From Clostridiaceae bacterium (GTDB taxonomy: Bacteria; Bacillota; Clostridia; Oscillospirales; Acutalibacteraceae): a DNA stretch of 35,563 bases. Both the position numbers and the translations under genes were made by a program. Positions 7,811-16,079 of this stretch are shown here, in pieces (within the stretch, counting starts at the first letter, position 1; every line of letters starts with the position of its first letter). Where the stretch lies: NCBI GenBank assembly GCA_016288315.1, contig JAEEYU010000022.1, forward strand, positions 1 to 35,563, given 5' to 3'. The notes under the pieces were generated by a model. That model saw only the letters and a list, made by a program, of their open reading frames with translations, made no database searches and was not told the DNA's origin.

Positions 7811-9739
7811 CTATTTCTCAACTTTAACGAAGAAGTATGTTGAAATGTTGTTGGAGTAAATGACATTGACCCGCTGGCTGCCGGTTTCATTATTGAATAC
7901 GGTAGGCGAGACTGAACAGCTGCTGACGGGTATCTCTTTCTCGTCACCGTTTGCATAGACCGCGACAATCTTCATACCGGCAGTGTCGAGTGATTCGCCG
8001 ACCTTGTAGGTTGTTTTGTTTGGTTCTGAGGAAATACTTATTCTCGAAACGGTGTTCTCGGCGTTGACACTGAAATAAGCAATGTAATCACCGTATGTTA
8101 CTTTAATTGTATTTGAGCCGGCCTTATTAAGCTCCGCATTGTGAAGCGTAAAGCCCGTAATGGTCTCTGTTTTGCCGTTTTCACGTTTTGCGCTGACAAC
8201 AATATCGCTCTTGCTGACTGTATCGCCGACGGTATATTTCTTTTTAGGCAGCTGCGAGACGAAGATTTCTTTAATGGGGTTTGCGGTTACCTTGACACCG
8301 AAATGCACTGTTTTGCCGCCGTAGCTTACCGCAACGGGAACACTTGCACCTTCGGATGTAAAGGTGCCTGGTGTGCAGGTAACGTCACTTGCCGTCAGGG
8401 CGACCGCCCTTCCGCTGAGATAAACGGCACGCACGGTAAGACCTTTTGTGTCGAGCGAATCGCCCACATAATAATTGCGTTTTACGGGACCGGTCAGGAT
8501 TTCAATGCTCTGAAGGGTATCCTCCTTGACTCTGACGGTGAAGGTTTTCTTTTTGCCGGCGTAGGTTACCGTAATTGTCTGCAGACCGGGCTGTGTCAGG
8601 TTGGTGGGGGTGCAGGCGAAACCGCTTGAAACTGTTTTTGACGGGGCGTTTTCATAATCTACGGTGAGCTCGAGACCCTCCGTTTCGAGAATGTCGCCCT
8701 GGTAGTAGTTTATCTTTTTGGGACCCTGCTTTATTTCTATGCTCTTAACCGTGTCTTCCTTGACGGTGACGTTGAAGGCGGTTGATTTGTTCTGATAAGT
8801 GACAATGATTTTCTGCACGCCCTTTTCGTTTAAATTGACGGGGGTGCATTTAAAGCCGCTTGTGAGGTTTTCGGAGGTGCCGTCGGTGTAATTGACGGTG
8901 AGAACCATGCCTTTTGTGTCAAGCTTTTCGTTGAGATAGTAAGAAATTCTTGTGGGCTTGGAGGTGACGCGGATTGTTGAAATCATTGCCGATTTGCCCG
9001 AACGGACCGTTACGGGGAAGGTAGCCGTTTTGCCGCCGTAGGATACGGTGACGTTGTGCGTGCCCGCTGCGCTGAAGGAGTCGGGCGAGATTGAAAAGCC
9101 GTCTGAAACGGCGCGGACCGTTCCGCTCTCATACTGTGCGTTGATGACGAGACCTTTTATGTCAATCTTTTCGCCTGAGCCGTAGGTCAGGCGGTTGGGT
9201 TTTGATTTTATTGAGATGCCTTTGAGGGCGTCATCCCTGACCTTGATGCTGAACGTGTCTGTTCTGCCGCCGTAGGAGACGGTGATTTTCTGTGTGCCGC
9301 TGCCCTTTGCAACGGTCGGGCTGTAGCCGAAGCCGCCGGCTATTGTTTTCTCGGTGCCGTCGGTGAATTTAACGTTGACGGTGAGCCCCTTTGTGTCAAT
9401 GGGGCTGCCTGCGTAGTAAACCGATGTTGCGGGAGTTGTTTTTATTGAGATTGATTTTACCGCCTTGTCGGGTGTTGCCTCGGTGACGACGGGAATCTCA
9501 TATTCAGGCTGATAGCCGGGGTCGGGGGTGCCTTCGCCGTTTTCGCCCTCATCGGGAGCGGCGTTTTCACCCTGACCTTCGCCGCCGGGGGTGTTCTCAT
9601 AGTCTGAGGGAGACCGGCCGGAGGGGACGGTGCCGTTTTGTGTGACGGCGCTTTCGCCTTCGGGCGTCTGCGTTCTCTGGCAGGCGGCGGGAATAATAAG
9701 CATTGAAAGTATGAGCAGCGCGCAAAGGATTTTTTTCAT
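7811..9739 (-). CDS. Lipoprotein with seven Big_3-type Ig-like repeats
   Basis: The 642-residue protein has a lipoprotein signal ending in IPAAC (lipidated Cys20). A linker rich in Gly, Glu, Pro and Asn follows, and then seven consecutive repeats of about 80 residues each. A typical repeat contains a Tyr-x-x-Gly-(Asp/Ser)-x-(Ile/Leu)-Asp-Thr-Lys-Gly-Leu element, a short Asp-Gly-Thr hairpin and a closing VTVSYGGKTATF-like strand. This matches bacterial Ig-like group 3 domains, which act as stalks or glycan/protein-binding modules on the cell surface. No catalytic domain is visible. I set the start at 9739 because of AGAGGTAAG upstream. It is co-oriented with GH92 downstream, so it may be the surface glycan-binding partner. 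Confidence 0.85.
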   Translation of the reverse strand: MKKILCALLILSMLIIPAACQRTQTPEGESAVTQNGTVPSGRSPSDYENTPGGEGQGENAAPDEGENGEGTPDPGYQPEYEIPVVTEATPDKAVKSISIKTTPATSVYYAGSPIDTKGLTVNVKFTDGTEKTIAGGFGYSPTVAKGSGTQKITVSYGGRTDTFSIKVRDDALKGISIKSKPNRLTYGSGEKIDIKGLVINAQYESGTVRAVSDGFSISPDSFSAAGTHNVTVSYGGKTATFPVTVRSGKSAMISTIRVTSKPTRISYYLNEKLDTKGMVLTVNYTDGTSENLTSGFKCTPVNLNEKGVQKIIVTYQNKSTAFNVTVKEDTVKSIEIKQGPKKINYYQGDILETEGLELTVDYENAPSKTVSSGFACTPTNLTQPGLQTITVTYAGKKKTFTVRVKEDTLQSIEILTGPVKRNYYVGDSLDTKGLTVRAVYLSGRAVALTASDVTCTPGTFTSEGASVPVAVSYGGKTVHFGVKVTANPIKEIFVSQLPKKKYTVGDTVSKSDIVVSAKRENGKTETITGFTLHNAELNKAGSNTIKVTYGDYIAYFSVNAENTVSRISISSEPNKTTYKVGESLDTAGMKIVAVYANGDEKEIPVSSCSVSPTVFNNETGSQRVNVIYSNNISTYFFVKVEK

Positions 9740-9783
9740 AAACTTACCTCTCGGGAATAACTGCAATAATCTTTATTCTTTAA

Positions 9784-9812
9784 ATTATATAATGCGTTTA
9801 TTGTAATTGCAA
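9784..9812 (-). promoter_or_regulatory. SigA-type promoter of the lipoprotein-GH92 unit
   Basis: On the minus strand, TTGCAA (9812-9807), a 17-base spacer and a perfect TATAAT (9789-9784), 44 bases upstream of the ATG at 9739. This gives the lipoprotein and GH92 genes their own transcript, separate from the upstream esterase. Confidence 0.7.
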
Positions 9813-9830
9813 CAAAAAATGTCAGCACAG

Positions 9831-12059
9831 TTACCCTTTTACACCATTGAACAGTTCATAAAGTTTGTTGAACAACGCAAAAGGCGAATAGACGGTTTTA
9901 CCCGTGGTTCTGCCGTCGGATGTAAAGCGCACCTCGTCAATGCTTAAATCCGCACCCACGCCTGAAAGACATATTTCAAATCCTGTTATTTTGGTGAGTT
10001 TTTCGTTGGCGTATTTTGCGCTGAAAAATGAGCCCTTGATTTTAAGCGAATTCAAGTCGAATTGGGCCTTGTGCCACATTCCGTCTGAGGGTATTTTATA
10101 CGAAACAGAACCGGAATCTGTAAGCGGTGTGAACCATAGTTTGTCTGTATAAAATACCTTAAGCGAACTGATTGTTACATCGGCGGCACCGTTGTTTTTG
10201 ATCATAAACGAAACGGTTCCGTAATTGCTCCAGTCGGTGTTTACATCGGAGCACATAACAGTGTTATTTGAGTCATCGGTATATCGGAAAACCGGTTTTA
10301 CTGTCGATTTTTTCTGTTTTGTAATTATTTTCAACCCGGAATTGCCGCTGAATGCGGAAGCTGCCTTGCAAGCAATGTCCGCTCCTTGTGCCTGCCATAG
10401 ATCATAAAAACCCGTATATTTGACGGGGCTTAAAACTCGCCATGTGTTGCTTGCTTCACAGTCCTGCCAGGATGTGAAGCCGGGAAACACGGAGTCAGGG
10501 AGCTTTTTTGTAATAAAACAGCCGACGGGCATTTTGTAACCGAGTTCTCCTAAAGCATAAAGGTTTGCATCTTGAATATAATATGAATACACATAAGCTA
10601 CGCTTTTAATGTCTTTTATTGAAGAGCTGCTAATTTTTACTGTGTCCGTCGAAATAATTTCCGCGTCAGCAGGCAGATAAACGCCGTCACTTCCCGCCGC
10701 TGTGAAGCCGAGAAGTTTTTTGCCGCCCGAAACAAGGCCTGAACCCGTATTCGAGAATTTAACATATATCGCGTCCGCTTCTGTTTTAACGCTTTTAACC
10801 GTTGCGGTTGTGTAAGTGTTATAAGACCCGTAAACAAGGCCCTGTGCCGCATAAGCCATTCTTTCGCCTATTGGTTTTTTAACCGCCGGATGAACGGGTC
10901 CTCTTTTTTCAATGTAGCTGAGGTCAACATCATAAATCGAAATAAGGGCGCGTGTTCCGGGAGACCGCTTCTGTATTTCTCCAAATTCAATATTCAAATC
11001 AAAGGCTGTTCGTTTTTTGCCGTATTCATATGAAGCAAGGGTTGAAAAGATTATCGGGAGAACCTCCCCGGGTTTTGCAAAATACTCCGAATAACTGCTT
11101 TGCAGAAGATTGAATTCTTTTGTATATTTTCCGTACCGGCAGTTTCCGCCCGCAATTTCAGCTTCACCCTGATACCAAAGCATACCCGTGCAGGTGAATC
11201 TTTTCAGCGCGTTTATTTTTAAATTATAGTTTGCGGTCATATCCGAAGCCTGACTTCTTGTTGCGGCATTCCATTTTTCCGCGTTCAGATACTGCCCTGT
11301 CTCCTCAAGCTGAGCTTTAACCTCCGGGTCGCCGTCTATAGCCTCCCTTGAAAGCCACGACCTCATTGAAGAGGCATTGAGCGACGCGTTGATAATTCCC
11401 ACAGGCATATTGAGCTGTTTTTGAATTTTGTCTGCAAACCAGTACGCAACGGCACTCATATTGTAGGAATAAAGAACATCTTTATATAATGAATCTCCAC
11501 GCACCCACACCGCGTTTGGAATATCGGGCTGAGGTTCATAAGGAACACCTGAATTATTTCCGTTGTATGGGGTAACACCCTGTGCGAGAAGAACACGAAT
11601 GTTTTTATTGAGTGCCTCGTCTTTGCGGAACATGGAATAGCCTAAGCTATCCTGAGTCATGGGATATTCCATATTGCTCTGACCTGAAGCGAGCCAGACC
11701 TCACCGAAAACAACACCCGAAAGCGTCTGAATGGATTCGCCGTTCAGGTAAAGCCGGATTTCGTATTCATCATAACCGCCTGCCGGTGCGTCAAAGGTTA
11801 GAAGGAATGTTCCGTTTGTATCTGCCGTTGTCTCGGGCGATGCGATGATCGTCCCCGTTGTCATACAGACAATTTCCGCCTTTATTGCAACATCCGGGGT
11901 GGATGTGCCGGCAAGCTCGGCAGGGCAATTCTGCTCAAATATCATATTGTCGCCGTAAATGTTGTAAAAGCGGGCAGAAGACTCATCCGCGGCAAAAACG
12001 GAGGCTGCCGTTCCGAGAACAAATGAACCAATCAATAGTGCTGACAAAAGTTTTTTCAT
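9831..12059 (-). CDS. Secreted sialate O-acetylesterase-like (SASA family) protein
   Basis: The 742-residue protein has a signal peptide (cleavage after about residue 23, VFA-A). A small beta domain follows, then the SASA/SGNH catalytic domain with GEVWLASGQSNMEYPM (nucleophile Ser127). Further motifs are VGIINASLNASSMRSWLS, GMLWYQGEAE and a C-terminal GPVHPAVKKPIGERMA carrying the candidate catalytic His. The last 220 residues form an extra beta-rich module starting near SWQDCEASNTWRVLSP that resembles a carbohydrate-binding domain. It probably removes acetyl groups from sialic acids or other acetylated glycans outside the cell. The start at 12059 is chosen because the signal peptide begins there and the promoter at 12096-12124 precedes it; the ribosome site (AAGGGA) is weak. 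Confidence 0.83.
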   Translation of the reverse strand: MKKLLSALLIGSFVLGTAASVFAADESSARFYNIYGDNMIFEQNCPAELAGTSTPDVAIKAEIVCMTTGTIIASPETTADTNGTFLLTFDAPAGGYDEYEIRLYLNGESIQTLSGVVFGEVWLASGQSNMEYPMTQDSLGYSMFRKDEALNKNIRVLLAQGVTPYNGNNSGVPYEPQPDIPNAVWVRGDSLYKDVLYSYNMSAVAYWFADKIQKQLNMPVGIINASLNASSMRSWLSREAIDGDPEVKAQLEETGQYLNAEKWNAATRSQASDMTANYNLKINALKRFTCTGMLWYQGEAEIAGGNCRYGKYTKEFNLLQSSYSEYFAKPGEVLPIIFSTLASYEYGKKRTAFDLNIEFGEIQKRSPGTRALISIYDVDLSYIEKRGPVHPAVKKPIGERMAYAAQGLVYGSYNTYTTATVKSVKTEADAIYVKFSNTGSGLVSGGKKLLGFTAAGSDGVYLPADAEIISTDTVKISSSSIKDIKSVAYVYSYYIQDANLYALGELGYKMPVGCFITKKLPDSVFPGFTSWQDCEASNTWRVLSPVKYTGFYDLWQAQGADIACKAASAFSGNSGLKIITKQKKSTVKPVFRYTDDSNNTVMCSDVNTDWSNYGTVSFMIKNNGAADVTISSLKVFYTDKLWFTPLTDSGSVSYKIPSDGMWHKAQFDLNSLKIKGSFFSAKYANEKLTKITGFEICLSGVGADLSIDEVRFTSDGRTTGKTVYSPFALFNKLYELFNGVKG

Positions 12060-12095
12060 TATTTCAAATATCCCTTTATAACAGTTATGTAAAAA

Positions 12096-12124
12096 AGTAT
12101 ATATTATTACACTTGATTTATCAA
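12096..12124 (-). promoter_or_regulatory. SigA-type promoter of the SASA esterase
   Basis: On the minus strand, TTGATA (12124-12119), a 17-base spacer and TATACT (12101-12096), 37 bases upstream of the ATG. The longer reading frame upstream of this promoter is AT-rich non-coding sequence. Confidence 0.7.
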
Positions 12125-12257
12125 TAGACAGCGTGGAAAACAAAATTAACATTTTTGCTGTGAAAATTATTAAATATTTATTAAGAAAATCGGGGCGGAA
12201 AAACGGAATTTCGGGCGGCAAAAAGCAAAAGTGCATAAAAAAATCACAAAATGAGTG

Positions 12258-12297
12258 TAACTTTAAGTGAAACCACATAATATTGTGGTTAAAGTTA
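12258..12297. repeat. Interrupted inverted repeat in the 12060-12439 intergenic region
   Basis: Outer arms TAACTTT (12258-12264) and AAAGTTA (12291-12297) pair. So do inner arms AACCACA (12271-12277) and TGTGGTT (12284-12290) around TAATAT. One side carries a 6-base bulge. It lies in a roughly 380-base AT-rich gap between divergent genes, upstream of the ECF sigma gene. Apart from this repeat and the promoter at 12096-12124, I see no gene or clear SigA promoter for the plus strand in the gap. It could be an operator; it lacks a T-run, so it is not a typical terminator. Confidence 0.5.
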
Positions 12298-12439
12298 ACA
12301 AATACGCAAAATTTTGTTAATGTTTTTTTAAGAATACAAAAATTCACAAAACCGCATTGACGGGTGTATTATTTACAGAGCGCAAAAAACGGAAGGGGTG
12401 AGAAATATCGGAAACCCGGTTTTGCACGACGGCGGAGAT

Positions 12440-12910
12440 ATGGACAGCCGCTATATAGAAATCGCCGTTGACAGATACAGCAAGATGCTGTTCAGAATAT
12501 GTTTTGCGATTCTTGCCAACAAGGAAGACGCAGAAGACGCTGTTCAGGATACATTTATAAAATACTGCACCGAGGCGCCGACCTTCGGCAGCTGCGAGCA
12601 CGAAAAGGCGTGGCTTATCAGGGTGGCGACAAACATCAGCAAGAATATGTCGAGGTTCCGGGCAAGGCACAAATCCCTGAGTATGGAAGAGGTTGCCGAA
12701 ATAGGAGTTGACGACAAGGATTACGGAGTGTTTGAGTCGATAATGTCTTTGCCCGCCAAATACAAAATAGTTATGGATTTACATTATATAGAAGGTTACA
12801 CGGCAAGCGAGATTTCAATGATAACCGGAGTCAGTGCAGACGCAGTGCGCAAGCGCCTGCAGACGGGCAGAAACAAGCTGAGAAACGAACTTGAAAGGAG
12901 CGGTGACTAA
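12440..12910 (+). CDS. ECF-type RNA polymerase sigma factor
   Basis: The 156-residue protein has a sigma-70 region 2 (about residues 5-70: DRYSKMLFRICFAILANKED then AEDAVQDTFIKYCTEAP). Region 4 follows (about 105-150: LPAKYKIVMDLHYIEGYTAS then EISMITGVSADAVRKRLQ), with no region 1 or 3. It should direct RNA polymerase to envelope-stress-type promoters. The start is uncertain: ATG 12440 gives the usual family N-terminus but its GGAG is very close. A GTG at 12398 in the same frame has GGAAGGG directly against it. The stop overlaps the next gene by one base. It heads a chain of seven tightly spaced genes for lipid synthesis, so it probably controls them and itself. Confidence 0.87.
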   Translation: MDSRYIEIAVDRYSKMLFRICFAILANKEDAEDAVQDTFIKYCTEAPTFGSCEHEKAWLIRVATNISKNMSRFRARHKSLSMEEVAEIGVDDKDYGVFESIMSLPAKYKIVMDLHYIEGYTASEISMITGVSADAVRKRLQTGRNKLRNELERSGD

Positions 12911-13122
12911 TGACAATCAGACAATGTGTTGAGGAATACACAAGAATTATGGGCGGAATTGACATCACGCCGGAATTCAGGGCGCGGCTGACACAGCCGG
13001 CGGCCGGGGCGCAGGCACACGCCGCCTTCCCCGTCAGGACGGCGGTTGCCGCAACGGCGATTACGGGCACGGCAATAGCCGTTGCGCTCGGAATCAGAAG
13101 GCATGTGCGTAACAGAGCTTAA
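12910..13122 (+). CDS. 70-residue single-span membrane protein, candidate mini anti-sigma factor
   Basis: The ATG overlaps the stop codon of the sigma gene (TAATG), so translation is coupled. The protein has a soluble N-terminal part of about 38 residues (ECs VEEYTRIMGGIDITPEFRAR region). One hydrophobic span follows (about 40-60: VAATAITGTAIAVALG), with a basic tail RRHVRNRA. Genes directly after ECF sigma factors usually encode their membrane anti-sigma. Here the cytoplasmic part is far shorter than a normal anti-sigma domain and has no zinc motif. The anti-sigma role is therefore an inference from position and topology; I recognise no family. Confidence 0.7.
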   Translation: MTIRQCVEEYTRIMGGIDITPEFRARLTQPAAGAQAHAAFPVRTAVAATAITGTAIAVALGIRRHVRNRA

Positions 13123-13133
13123 AGGAGAAGAAT

Positions 13134-13727
13134 ATGTCTAAAAAATCACCTGTCATTTATAAAGGTCTGAGACCTCTTGCGGTTGCGGGCTTCACCCCGA
13201 TTATGAGACCCGAAATAATCGGCAAAGAGAACATACCGAAGAGCGGAAGAGTGATTCTCGCAGGCAACCACAAAAAGCCATATGATGTTTTTATGCTCTT
13301 CCTTTCAACAAGAAGATGCCTGCATTTTCTTGCAAAGATTGAGCTTTTCAAGGGGCCGCTCAATTATTTCTTCAAGGCGGCGGGCATAATTCCCGTTGAC
13401 CGTTCAAAGAAGAACCCTCAGGCGCTCGACGCGGCGAGGGACTACCTCAACAACGAGAGCGCAATAGCGATTTTTCCCGAAGGAACGACGAACAAGACGG
13501 ACGCGGTGCTGCTACCGTTCAAAATCGGAGCGGTCAAGATGGCGAGAGACACGGGAGCGCCGATTGTGCCGTTCACAATAAAAGGTCAGTATAAATTAAA
13601 GGGACCGAGACCGGAAATCAGGTTTTACGAGCCCTACTATGTCGGGGATGAGGACCTTGAAACTGAAAACGAAAAGTTCAGGAACTTCATTCTCGAAAAT
13701 CTAACCGACAAAGGAAACGCATCATGA
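13134..13727 (+). CDS. PlsC-type 1-acylglycerol-3-phosphate acyltransferase (copy 1)
   Basis: The 197-residue protein has the acyltransferase block I NHKKPYD (the H-x4-D catalytic pair) at about residue 43. Block III is FPEGTTNKTDAVLLPFKIGA at about 118 and block IV is APIVPFTIKG. It should transfer an acyl chain to lysophosphatidic acid or a related lyso-lipid at the inner membrane face. AAAGGAG lies seven bases upstream of the ATG. It follows the small membrane protein by 11 bases and overlaps the next gene by four bases (ATGA at 13724), so it belongs to the same operon. A paralogue is encoded at 15411. Confidence 0.9.
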   Translation: MSKKSPVIYKGLRPLAVAGFTPIMRPEIIGKENIPKSGRVILAGNHKKPYDVFMLFLSTRRCLHFLAKIELFKGPLNYFFKAAGIIPVDRSKKNPQALDAARDYLNNESAIAIFPEGTTNKTDAVLLPFKIGAVKMARDTGAPIVPFTIKGQYKLKGPRPEIRFYEPYYVGDEDLETENEKFRNFILENLTDKGNAS

Positions 13728-15496
13728 CATACAACGAAAAGACCAATGAACTCAACGTGCCGGACATTACAATGTATGACATGGTCCGCCGCCTTGCGTT
13801 AAAGCATCCGGAGGCGACCGCTTACGAATACCTGGGCACGACGGGAACATACAGGGAGCTTTTTGAGGAGATTGACAGATTTGCGAAATCATTTGCCGCC
13901 TGCGGAGTCAGGGCGGGCGACATTGTTACAATATGCATGCCGAACACACCCGAGGCGGTATTTGCGATATACGCGCTCAACAAAACGGGGGCGGCGGCAA
14001 ACGTGATTCATCCGCTTTCCGCGGCGGCGGAGATACGCAGATACATAAGCTCGGCAAACAGCAGGGTGCTTGTGTGCGTTGATATGTGCGTTGAGAAAAT
14101 AAGCGGAATCATTGACGAAACGGAGCTTGAAAAGGTTGTTGTGATAAGCCCGGCGGACTCCATGCCCGCCCTGCTTAAAACGGCTTACAGACTGAAAAGC
14201 AAAAAAGTAAAGCTGCCGGAAGACGGAAGATTCATTAACCTTAAAGATTTTATTGAGCTCGGCAGAAAAACGGTTCTGCCCCTGACACAGGCGGACCCCG
14301 CACTGCCTGCGGTAATTCTTCACAGCGGCGGCACGACGGGAACGCCCAAGGAAATCGTTCTGACAAACAGGGGCTTCAATTCGCTGGGCACTCAGGCGCT
14401 CATTGTGCTAAAGGATGTTACGGTAAACGACAGGGTGCTTGCCATTCTGCCCGTGTTCCACGCCTTCGGTCTTGGAGTATGCGTTCACGTCACATTCTGC
14501 CTGGGGGCGTGCTCGGTGCTTATTCCGAGGTTTGAGGCGGCGAAGTTCACGAAGCTTATGAAAAAGCACAGACCGTCAATGGTGTTCGGCGTGCCGACGC
14601 TTTATGAGGCGCTTATGAACGCGCCCGACAGCGACAAGCTTGACCTGTCGGACCTCAAGTATCTTGTAAGCGGCGGAGATTCGCTCAGCGAGACGCTTGA
14701 AAAACGCCTTAACAACTACCTTGAAAAGACGGGCGCTGGCATAAAGGTTATTCAGGGCTACGGGCTTACGGAGAGTCTGGGCGCCGTATGCCTCGCTACG
14801 GGCGACGGCTACAAGCCGGGCAGCATAGGCAGACCGCTGCCGGGCAACAGATTCTGCATTGTCGAGCCGGGCACCTGCAACATTCTGCCCACAGGCACCG
14901 ACGGCGAAATCTGCATAAACGGACCCACGCTTATGGCGGGCTACAGAAACAACGAGAAAGAGACAAAAGAGGTTCTTGTGCGGCACGGTGACGGCAGGGT
15001 GTGGCTGCATACGGGCGACATCGGCTGCATTGACGAAGACGGCTGCATATTCTACCGTCTGCGCCTCAAGAGGCTGATTATTTCATCCGGATACAACGTT
15101 TACCCGCAGCACATAGAGAGAATAATCGAACAGCACAGGGCGGTTGCAAAATGCACGGTAATCGGCATTCCGCACCCCTACAAGGTTGAGGTCGCAAAGG
15201 CATACATAGTTCTCAAAGAGAATTACAGAGAGAGCGAAGAGATAAAGTATTCAATAAGAGAGCACTGCAGAAAGAATCTTGCAAAATACAGTGTGCCCGC
15301 CGAGTTTGAATTCAGGGATAAAATACCGCAGACTCTGCTGGGCAAGACAGATTTCAATGCGCTCAGACAGGAGCACATGGCAAAACAGGCAAACGGAGAG
15401 AACAAAACAAATGGAAAGAACATCAAAGAAATCGGCAAACAGAAAGAAGAGGGATCCGGGAACGCTGGGGTTCAGGATGCTGGCACCTGCGCTTAA
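13724..15496 (+). CDS. AMP-forming acyl-CoA synthetase / acyl-adenylate ligase
   Basis: The 590-residue protein carries the full set of adenylate-forming motifs. The P-loop-like LHSGGTTGTPKEIVLTNRG is at about residues 198-216. GYGLTES is at about 345. LHTGDIGCIDEDGCIFYRLR is at about 427 and SGYNVYPQHIE is at about 450. The C-terminal catalytic lysine lies in PQTLLGKTDF at about 539. It activates a fatty or other carboxylic acid as acyl-AMP and probably passes it to CoA. Its place between two acyltransferases suggests that it supplies acyl groups to them. The last 40 residues are a Lys/Glu/Asn/Gly-rich tail outside the domain, encoded where the next gene begins (overlap up to 86 bases). The acyl substrate cannot be read from sequence. 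Confidence 0.9.
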   Translation: MTYNEKTNELNVPDITMYDMVRRLALKHPEATAYEYLGTTGTYRELFEEIDRFAKSFAACGVRAGDIVTICMPNTPEAVFAIYALNKTGAAANVIHPLSAAAEIRRYISSANSRVLVCVDMCVEKISGIIDETELEKVVVISPADSMPALLKTAYRLKSKKVKLPEDGRFINLKDFIELGRKTVLPLTQADPALPAVILHSGGTTGTPKEIVLTNRGFNSLGTQALIVLKDVTVNDRVLAILPVFHAFGLGVCVHVTFCLGACSVLIPRFEAAKFTKLMKKHRPSMVFGVPTLYEALMNAPDSDKLDLSDLKYLVSGGDSLSETLEKRLNNYLEKTGAGIKVIQGYGLTESLGAVCLATGDGYKPGSIGRPLPGNRFCIVEPGTCNILPTGTDGEICINGPTLMAGYRNNEKETKEVLVRHGDGRVWLHTGDIGCIDEDGCIFYRLRLKRLIISSGYNVYPQHIERIIEQHRAVAKCTVIGIPHPYKVEVAKAYIVLKENYRESEEIKYSIREHCRKNLAKYSVPAEFEFRDKIPQTLLGKTDFNALRQEHMAKQANGENKTNGKNIKEIGKQKEEGSGNAGVQDAGTCA

Positions 15497-16061
15497 GCCC
15501 GTTTTTAAACTCTGGTATAATCCGAAAATAATCGGCAGGGAGAATATTCCCGAAAAGGGAGCGCTCGTCATAGCGTGCAACCATATTCACGTTTATGACC
15601 AGTGCCTGACGATAATCTCGACAAAGCGCCCGATTAACTATATGGCGAAAAAGGAGTATTTTGAAGGAAAGCTCCGCGGCTTTTTCAGGTTTGTGGGCTG
15701 CATACCCGTAAACCGCAACGGCAGAGACACCGACGCTGTTGCGAGCGCGCTTACGGTGCTGCGCAGAGACGGGGCAGTGGGAATCTTCCCCGAGGGCACG
15801 AGGAACAAAACGGACGCCTTTTTGCTGCCGTTCAAATTCGGAGCGGTTTCGATGGCAAAAAAGACGGGCGCGATGGTTCTGCCCGCCGCCGTTACCGGCG
15901 ATTATGAATTCCGCAGCAAAAACCTTACCGTGCGTTTCGGGAAGCCCTTCAGCGTTGAGAATATGACTGCGGCGCAGGCCAACGAGAAGCTTTTCAATGA
16001 GGTTGCGGCGCTTATGAATATGAACCTTGAAAGCAACCGCAGCTGCAAAAAAACAGGATGA
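15411..16061 (+). CDS. PlsC-type acyltransferase (copy 2)
   Basis: The protein has block I NHIHVYD (H-x4-D), FPEGTRNKTDAFLLPFKFGA and a closing VLPAAVTGDYEF strand. It is clearly homologous to the acyltransferase encoded at 13134 but diverged, so the two may serve different positions or lipids. Two starts are possible. ATG 15411 (GGAGAG upstream, 216 residues, basic leader KKSANRKKRD) overlaps the ligase gene by 86 bases. ATG 15477 overlaps by 20 bases and matches the shorter paralogue better. I give 15411 but rate the choice even. The gene ends 18 bases before the activase gene, within the same operon. Confidence 0.88.
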   Translation: MERTSKKSANRKKRDPGTLGFRMLAPALKPVFKLWYNPKIIGRENIPEKGALVIACNHIHVYDQCLTIISTKRPINYMAKKEYFEGKLRGFFRFVGCIPVNRNGRDTDAVASALTVLRRDGAVGIFPEGTRNKTDAFLLPFKFGAVSMAKKTGAMVLPAAVTGDYEFRSKNLTVRFGKPFSVENMTAAQANEKLFNEVAALMNMNLESNRSCKKTG

Positions 16062-16079
16062 ATTGAGGAGAACGGAAAA

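Noticed and set aside
12398-12439. GTG at 12398 as start of the ECF sigma gene
   Set aside because: Its purine-rich GGAAGGG touches the GTG with no spacer, and the extra 14 residues do not look like sigma region 2. The alternative ATG 12440 has only a close GGAG, so the choice stays uncertain.
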